Positions 60,762 through 64,000 of a DNA stretch of 64,000 nucleotides are shown one piece after another; the first letter of the stretch is position 1, and each line of letters starts with the position of its first letter. The DNA lies in NCBI GenBank assembly GCA_049520515.1, contig JBEKPS010000002.1, positions 1 to 64,000 on the forward strand, given 5' to 3'. The notes beneath the pieces were generated by a model. It ran no database searches, was not told the origin of the DNA, and saw nothing but the letters and a program-made list of their open reading frames with translations. Source of the DNA: JAFAMS01 sp049520515 (GTDB lineage: Bacteria > Vulcanimicrobiota > Vulcanimicrobiia > Vulcanimicrobiales > Vulcanimicrobiaceae). The translations under genes were made by a program, and so were the position numbers.

Positions 60762-62194
60762 TTGTTGCGCGGAAGCGTCGTGTCGGCGTCGGCGAGTCCG
60801 TATGCGAGGACTGCCATCACTGCCGAGCTTTCGGCAATCTCGCGCGGCACGATCTTATCGAACGTATCGGCGGGCGTATGATGGTAGTCGAAGTAGTGCC
60901 GGTTGTCTTGGAGCAATCCGATCGCCGGCGTACCGAGCTCGCTCAGCGGCCTGATGTCCTCTTCGGGCGATTCGTCAGCGCGCCGGATAGCGATGGCACC
61001 GATCGGTGCAAGGATGTTTATCAGCGGCCGTAGTTCGCGCTCGCTTGCCGGGGTGATGTAAGCACTAATGCCGAGTGGGTGCGACGCACCGGTGTCGGCT
61101 TCGATTGCAGCAACGTCGTTTTGCGGTTTGGCTTTCTCCGCGTCTGCGTAACCTTGGCCGCCTCGGGTTCCGTTTTCTTCGTTCATAAATGCGACCACTC
61201 GAATTGTCCGCTTTGGATGCAGTCCGAGATGTTGCAACAGCTGCGCCGTTTCCATCGCGATTGCGACGCCGGCGCCGTCATCGGTTGCACCGTCGCCGAG
61301 ATCCCACGAGTCGAGATGGCCGCCGATTGTGACGATCTGCTCGGGGTGTTCGCGTCCAGGAATTTCCGCGATGACGTTATCGCTCGGCGCATCGGGCAGC
61401 GTACGCGGCGTGAGAATCAGCCGCAGACGAACGACGCCACGTTGGCTAAGTCGCGCAATCTTATCGGCATCTTCAGCAGCGACGGCGCCTGCCGGAATCG
61501 GTGTTGCATCACGGAAGTTGGTTTGACCGGCGTGCGGGATTCGAAAATCCGCGCTGCCTACGCTACGAACGAGCGCGGCAACAGCACCGAGCTTCGACGC
61601 CGCGGCGGGGCCGCGGCCGCGGTAGGCGACGGCACTTCCGTAGGCCTGTCCGGCGAGGCCGTCGTGGGCCATCTGCACGTCGAACTTCTCATCGAACAAA
61701 ACGATCTTGCCGGCAACGCCGGCTTGACCGAGACGTTCGAGCGTCGCGAAATCCGGAACGACGACGACCGGTCCTTCGATTCCAGTTTGCGGAGTTGCCG
61801 GCGACGAGCCGAGCGCGGTGACGACGACTTTTTGCGTGAGACCTTGCGGTTGTCCCGGCCACGCCGTGAGTTGCGCAAGTTCCGCACCGCGGACCCAGTG
61901 CGGCACCATGATCGGCTGCAGCCGCGTCGTCACGCCGAGTGCTTGGAATTGTTTCTGCACGTAGGTTACGGCCGCGGCTGCGCTTGGCGAACCGGAAAGC
62001 CGAGGTCCGATCGTGTCTGCGAGATCCTCAACGCGACGGAGTGCGTAATCATCCTCGAGTGCAGCGTCGCGAATTTTTGCACAGGCGGCGAGCGTGGCGG
62101 CTGAAAACATCGAGGGCGCTTGCGCAACCGCGGGCGGACCGAATGAGGCGACGGTTAGAACGAGTGCTGCGATCGAAGCAAGGCGTACGTACAT
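60758..62194 (-). CDS. M28-family aminopeptidase (exported)
   Basis: A 478-residue exported peptidase with a signal peptide (YVRLASIAALVLTVASFGPPAVAQAP). A PA-type insertion sits in the middle, followed by an M28 zinc-peptidase domain. Zinc ligands are in IVTIGGHLDSWDLGDGATDDGAGVA (HxD and second D), FMNEENGTRGGQGY (EE) and HTPADTFDKI (C-terminal His). It removes N-terminal amino acids in the periplasm or outside the cell. Upstream of ridA with 4-base overlap. Confidence 0.92.
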   Translation of the reverse strand: MYVRLASIAALVLTVASFGPPAVAQAPSMFSAATLAACAKIRDAALEDDYALRRVEDLADTIGPRLSGSPSAAAAVTYVQKQFQALGVTTRLQPIMVPHWVRGAELAQLTAWPGQPQGLTQKVVVTALGSSPATPQTGIEGPVVVVPDFATLERLGQAGVAGKIVLFDEKFDVQMAHDGLAGQAYGSAVAYRGRGPAAASKLGAVAALVRSVGSADFRIPHAGQTNFRDATPIPAGAVAAEDADKIARLSQRGVVRLRLILTPRTLPDAPSDNVIAEIPGREHPEQIVTIGGHLDSWDLGDGATDDGAGVAIAMETAQLLQHLGLHPKRTIRVVAFMNEENGTRGGQGYADAEKAKPQNDVAAIEADTGASHPLGISAYITPASERELRPLINILAPIGAIAIRRADESPEEDIRPLSELGTPAIGLLQDNRHYFDYHHTPADTFDKIVPREIAESSAVMAVLAYGLADADTTLPRNK

Positions 62195-62197
62195 CGT

Positions 62198-63436
62198 TCA
62201 GCGTTCCGTCGGAGGTTCAGTCAATTCCTGGACTTCTTGCATCGAATCGATGTTCCGTAGCGCCGGGAACAACTTCATCCAAAGCCCGGCAACAACGATC
62301 GTACCGACGCCGCCAAGAACAACGGATGCAATCGTCCCAAGCAGTGCGGCCGCAACACCGGACTCGAATGCTCCAAGCTCGTTCGATGCGCCGACGAAAA
62401 CCATGTAGACGGCGTTGACGCGTCCGCGCATCGAATCCGGCGTCGCCAGTTGTGCGAGCGAAGCGCGAATATACATGCTGATCTGATCCGACGCGCCCGC
62501 GACAACCAGCGCGATCACCGAAAGTACGACGTTGTGTGACAACCCGAACGCGATCGTAGCCACGCCGAACATCGCGACTGCAACGAAGAGCCGCGAGCCG
62601 ATGCGTTGTGTCAGGCCGCGGTGCGCGAGAAATAATGCGGTGACGATCGCGCCGGCTGCCGGCGCGCTGCGCAAGACGCCCAGACCAATCGGGCCGACGT
62701 TCAAGATGTCGCGCGCATAGATCGGCAAGAGCGCCGTCGCGCCGCCCAGCAGTACGGCGAAAAGATCGAGCGAGATCGCGCCGAGCAGCACCGGACGTTT
62801 CTGAACGAAGCGAAGTCCCTCGACGACGCGCGCGATCCGGCCCGCGAGCGGAGCTGTGTCTTCCCGCTCGACACGCCGTCCGCCGAGCGGGAGCACGCCG
62901 AGTGCCGCGATCAGCGAGGCGGCGACACAGATAACATACGGCAGCTCCGGCGAGAGGGTGTAGGCGACACCCCCGAGCGCCGGCCCGGAGATGATCGCCG
63001 CTTCCATCAGCGACGAATTCAGCGCGATCGACCTCGGGAGCGCCTCGCGTGGGACCAGGAACGGAAGCACCGATTGCACCGACGGTTCGTAAAGAGATCG
63101 TGCGACGCCGAACAGCCCGAGCGTCGCGAAGAACGGCCATGCGATCCCTACGTGGGCCAGAGTCATCCAAAGGAAGACCGCCCCGCAGACGCCCTCCAGG
63201 ACCAGGCTGGCCGCGAGGACGCGCTTCGGGCCGATGCGGTCGCATAGCTCGCCTGCAGGGAGCGTTAAGAGGAAGATGGGGATGAATTGGGCCAGCCCCG
63301 CGAGCCCGAGCGCGAGGGGCTGGTGGGTGATCGAATAGAGCTGCCAACCGACGGCGACGGATTGGACCAACGTCGCGAGCTCCGAGAGAACCCGGGCGGT
63401 CAGGAACAGGGGTAGGTCGCGGGACCGATAGGGCAG
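62198..63436 (-). CDS. MFS transporter (EntS/enterobactin-exporter-like), CTG start
   Basis: About 412 residues, 11-12 membrane segments, with GELCDRIGPKRVLAASLVLEGVC in loop 2-3. The first TM helix begins RSRDLPLFLTARVLSELATLVQSVAVGWQLYS, the standard layout of this MFS branch. That helix lies upstream of TTG 63370, where no ATG/GTG/TTG exists. CTG 63434-63436 reads M-P-Y-R-S-R-D and has AAGGGGG 7 bases upstream, a strong ribosome site. I use CTG as start. The substrate is unknown. Confidence 0.9.
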   Translation of the reverse strand: MPYRSRDLPLFLTARVLSELATLVQSVAVGWQLYSITHQPLALGLAGLAQFIPIFLLTLPAGELCDRIGPKRVLAASLVLEGVCGAVFLWMTLAHVGIAWPFFATLGLFGVARSLYEPSVQSVLPFLVPREALPRSIALNSSLMEAAIISGPALGGVAYTLSPELPYVICVAASLIAALGVLPLGGRRVEREDTAPLAGRIARVVEGLRFVQKRPVLLGAISLDLFAVLLGGATALLPIYARDILNVGPIGLGVLRSAPAAGAIVTALFLAHRGLTQRIGSRLFVAVAMFGVATIAFGLSHNVVLSVIALVVAGASDQISMYIRASLAQLATPDSMRGRVNAVYMVFVGASNELGAFESGVAAALLGTIASVVLGGVGTIVVAGLWMKLFPALRNIDSMQEVQELTEPPTER

Positions 63437-63529
63437 GCTAAAACCCCCTTTCCGGGAGGCCGATGAAAAAGAAGCGGGCCGGAGGGCAGTCCTACGTTTC
63501 TTTCACGTTCGTCTCAAGAAGCAAGTGCG

Positions 63530-64000
63530 CTGAAATGCTGCGGAAATCTCGCAGCTGACAAGCGCGCCGAAAATCCACAAGCGCTACGTCTCGAGCTCAA
63601 CGCCGAGATCGTTGTTCATCTACACGATCACGGCCGTCAGGTCAAGATGCACCTCGTCGACTTGTCCGAAAATCGGGCTCGCTTCCGAACGGGTGTCGTG
63701 CTCCCTCCGAAAGCCGGTCTTACCTTTAAATGGATGGGCCCGTCGCGCGACACGCTCGTCGTGCACGGACACGTCTCCGAGACTCGCATGGTCGACAAGC
63801 GCACCGCTGAGTATGACATCGAATTCGCGATGACGGACGGGGTTCGCGATCGGCTCGGCTTCGAGCTTCACGAAGTGCATCGGCGCCGGCGCGACAAAAT
63901 AATGAATGCAACGGCCGAGATGATGGGCGACTTTGCGTTCGAACGCGTCGCCGACCGCAAAGCATATCGGACTGTCGTGCAATTCCCGGTCACGGTGCAG
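63530..64000 (+). CDS. PilZ-like c-di-GMP-binding domain protein, partial
   Basis: This frame is open from a TGA near 63462 to the end of the window without a stop. From CTG 63530 it gives 157 residues. The sequence (RLELNAEIVVHLHDHGRQVKMHLVDLSENRARFRTG…LPPKAGLTFKWMGPSRDTLVVHGHVSETRMVDKRTAEYDIEFAM) has the strand pattern of a PilZ barrel, but the canonical RxxxR/DxSxxG motif is only partly matched (LVDLSENRARFR). The next ATG (63651) would cut off the first strand, so CTG 63530 is likely but not certain. Confidence 0.6.
   Translation, partial: MKCCGNLAADKRAENPQALRLELNAEIVVHLHDHGRQVKMHLVDLSENRARFRTGVVLPPKAGLTFKWMGPSRDTLVVHGHVSETRMVDKRTAEYDIEFAMTDGVRDRLGFELHEVHRRRRDKIMNATAEMMGDFAFERVADRKAYRTVVQFPVTVQ

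Noticed and set aside
61079..62104. 341-codon plus-strand frame antisense to the M28 peptidase
   Set aside because: Antisense frame with no domain; the peptidase has intact zinc ligands.
62217..63347. 376-codon minus-strand frame within the MFS gene
   Set aside because: Shifted frame of the transporter; Arg/Ala-rich with no membrane helices.
1..64000. CRISPR arrays, insertion sequences, prophage, rRNA operon
   Set aside because: No repeat-spacer pattern, transposase, phage structural gene or rRNA sequence was seen on either strand.

Overview
The window is GC-rich, densely packed bacterial chromosome with short intergenic gaps and many 4-base ATGA/GTGA gene overlaps. The cell is a diderm with lipopolysaccharide: LptC, LptD, an LptF/G permease and apolipoprotein N-acyltransferase are all present, along with several lipobox lipoproteins. 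A fused E2-E1 2-oxoglutarate dehydrogenase, a three-part transhydrogenase, gentisate-type aromatic degradation and many small signalling genes point to an aerobic heterotroph from a poorly sampled diderm phylum. A Candidatus Eremiobacterota-like lineage is my guess from general gene style, not a proven placement. There is no phage, insertion sequence, CRISPR array or plasmid gene, so this looks like core chromosome.

Layout. 1-12 kb: the end of a STAS protein, an MFS carrier, tRNA-Leu(CAG), a DUF3443 lipoprotein, a peroxiredoxin-like gene with an in-frame TGA at the catalytic cysteine (probable selenoprotein), an M13 peptidase, small membrane and basic proteins, an orphan TRAP binding protein, an ArsR-controlled EmrB-type efflux operon and a class III nucleotide cyclase. 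12-24 kb: the E2-E1 fusion, small enzymes, then a minus-strand chain of DNA glycosylase, PEP-mutase-like protein, Lrp regulator, 3,5-diaminohexanoate dehydrogenase, lysine 2,3-aminomutase and LOG protein. 23-36 kb: a peptide-binding protein, CoA-transferase and crotonase, an amidohydrolase, MFS, pntA1-pntA2-pntB, a fumarylacetoacetase-type hydrolase and a divergent gentisate dioxygenase-like cupin fused to DUF5069.

36-45 kb: a plus-strand housekeeping run: lipoprotein, large exported protein, polA, DUF192, mutM, rpsA, SRPBCC-like, coaE. 45-56 kb: D-aminoacylase, KGG-repeat stress protein and the minus-strand envelope set (lipoprotein, lptC, lnt, lptD, lptF/G, lytic transglycosylase), interrupted by a plus-strand lipoprotein coupled to a tiny metallothionein. 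56-64 kb: a CPA1 antiporter, a partner-switching module (SpoIIE phosphatase, STAS, HATPase), a cNMP-binding protein, RidA, an M28 peptidase, MFS and a PilZ-like gene cut by the window end.

The main points of interest are the probable selenocysteine peroxiredoxin with a SECIS-like hairpin in the expected place, and several genes whose natural N-terminus has no ATG/GTG/TTG: mutM (ATT), rpsA (ATC), and the MFS carrier and antiporter (CTG). Others are the lipoyl-bearing E2-E1 fusion, the cupin-DUF5069 fusion, and two small cysteine-rich genes (35916-36095 and 51244-51408).
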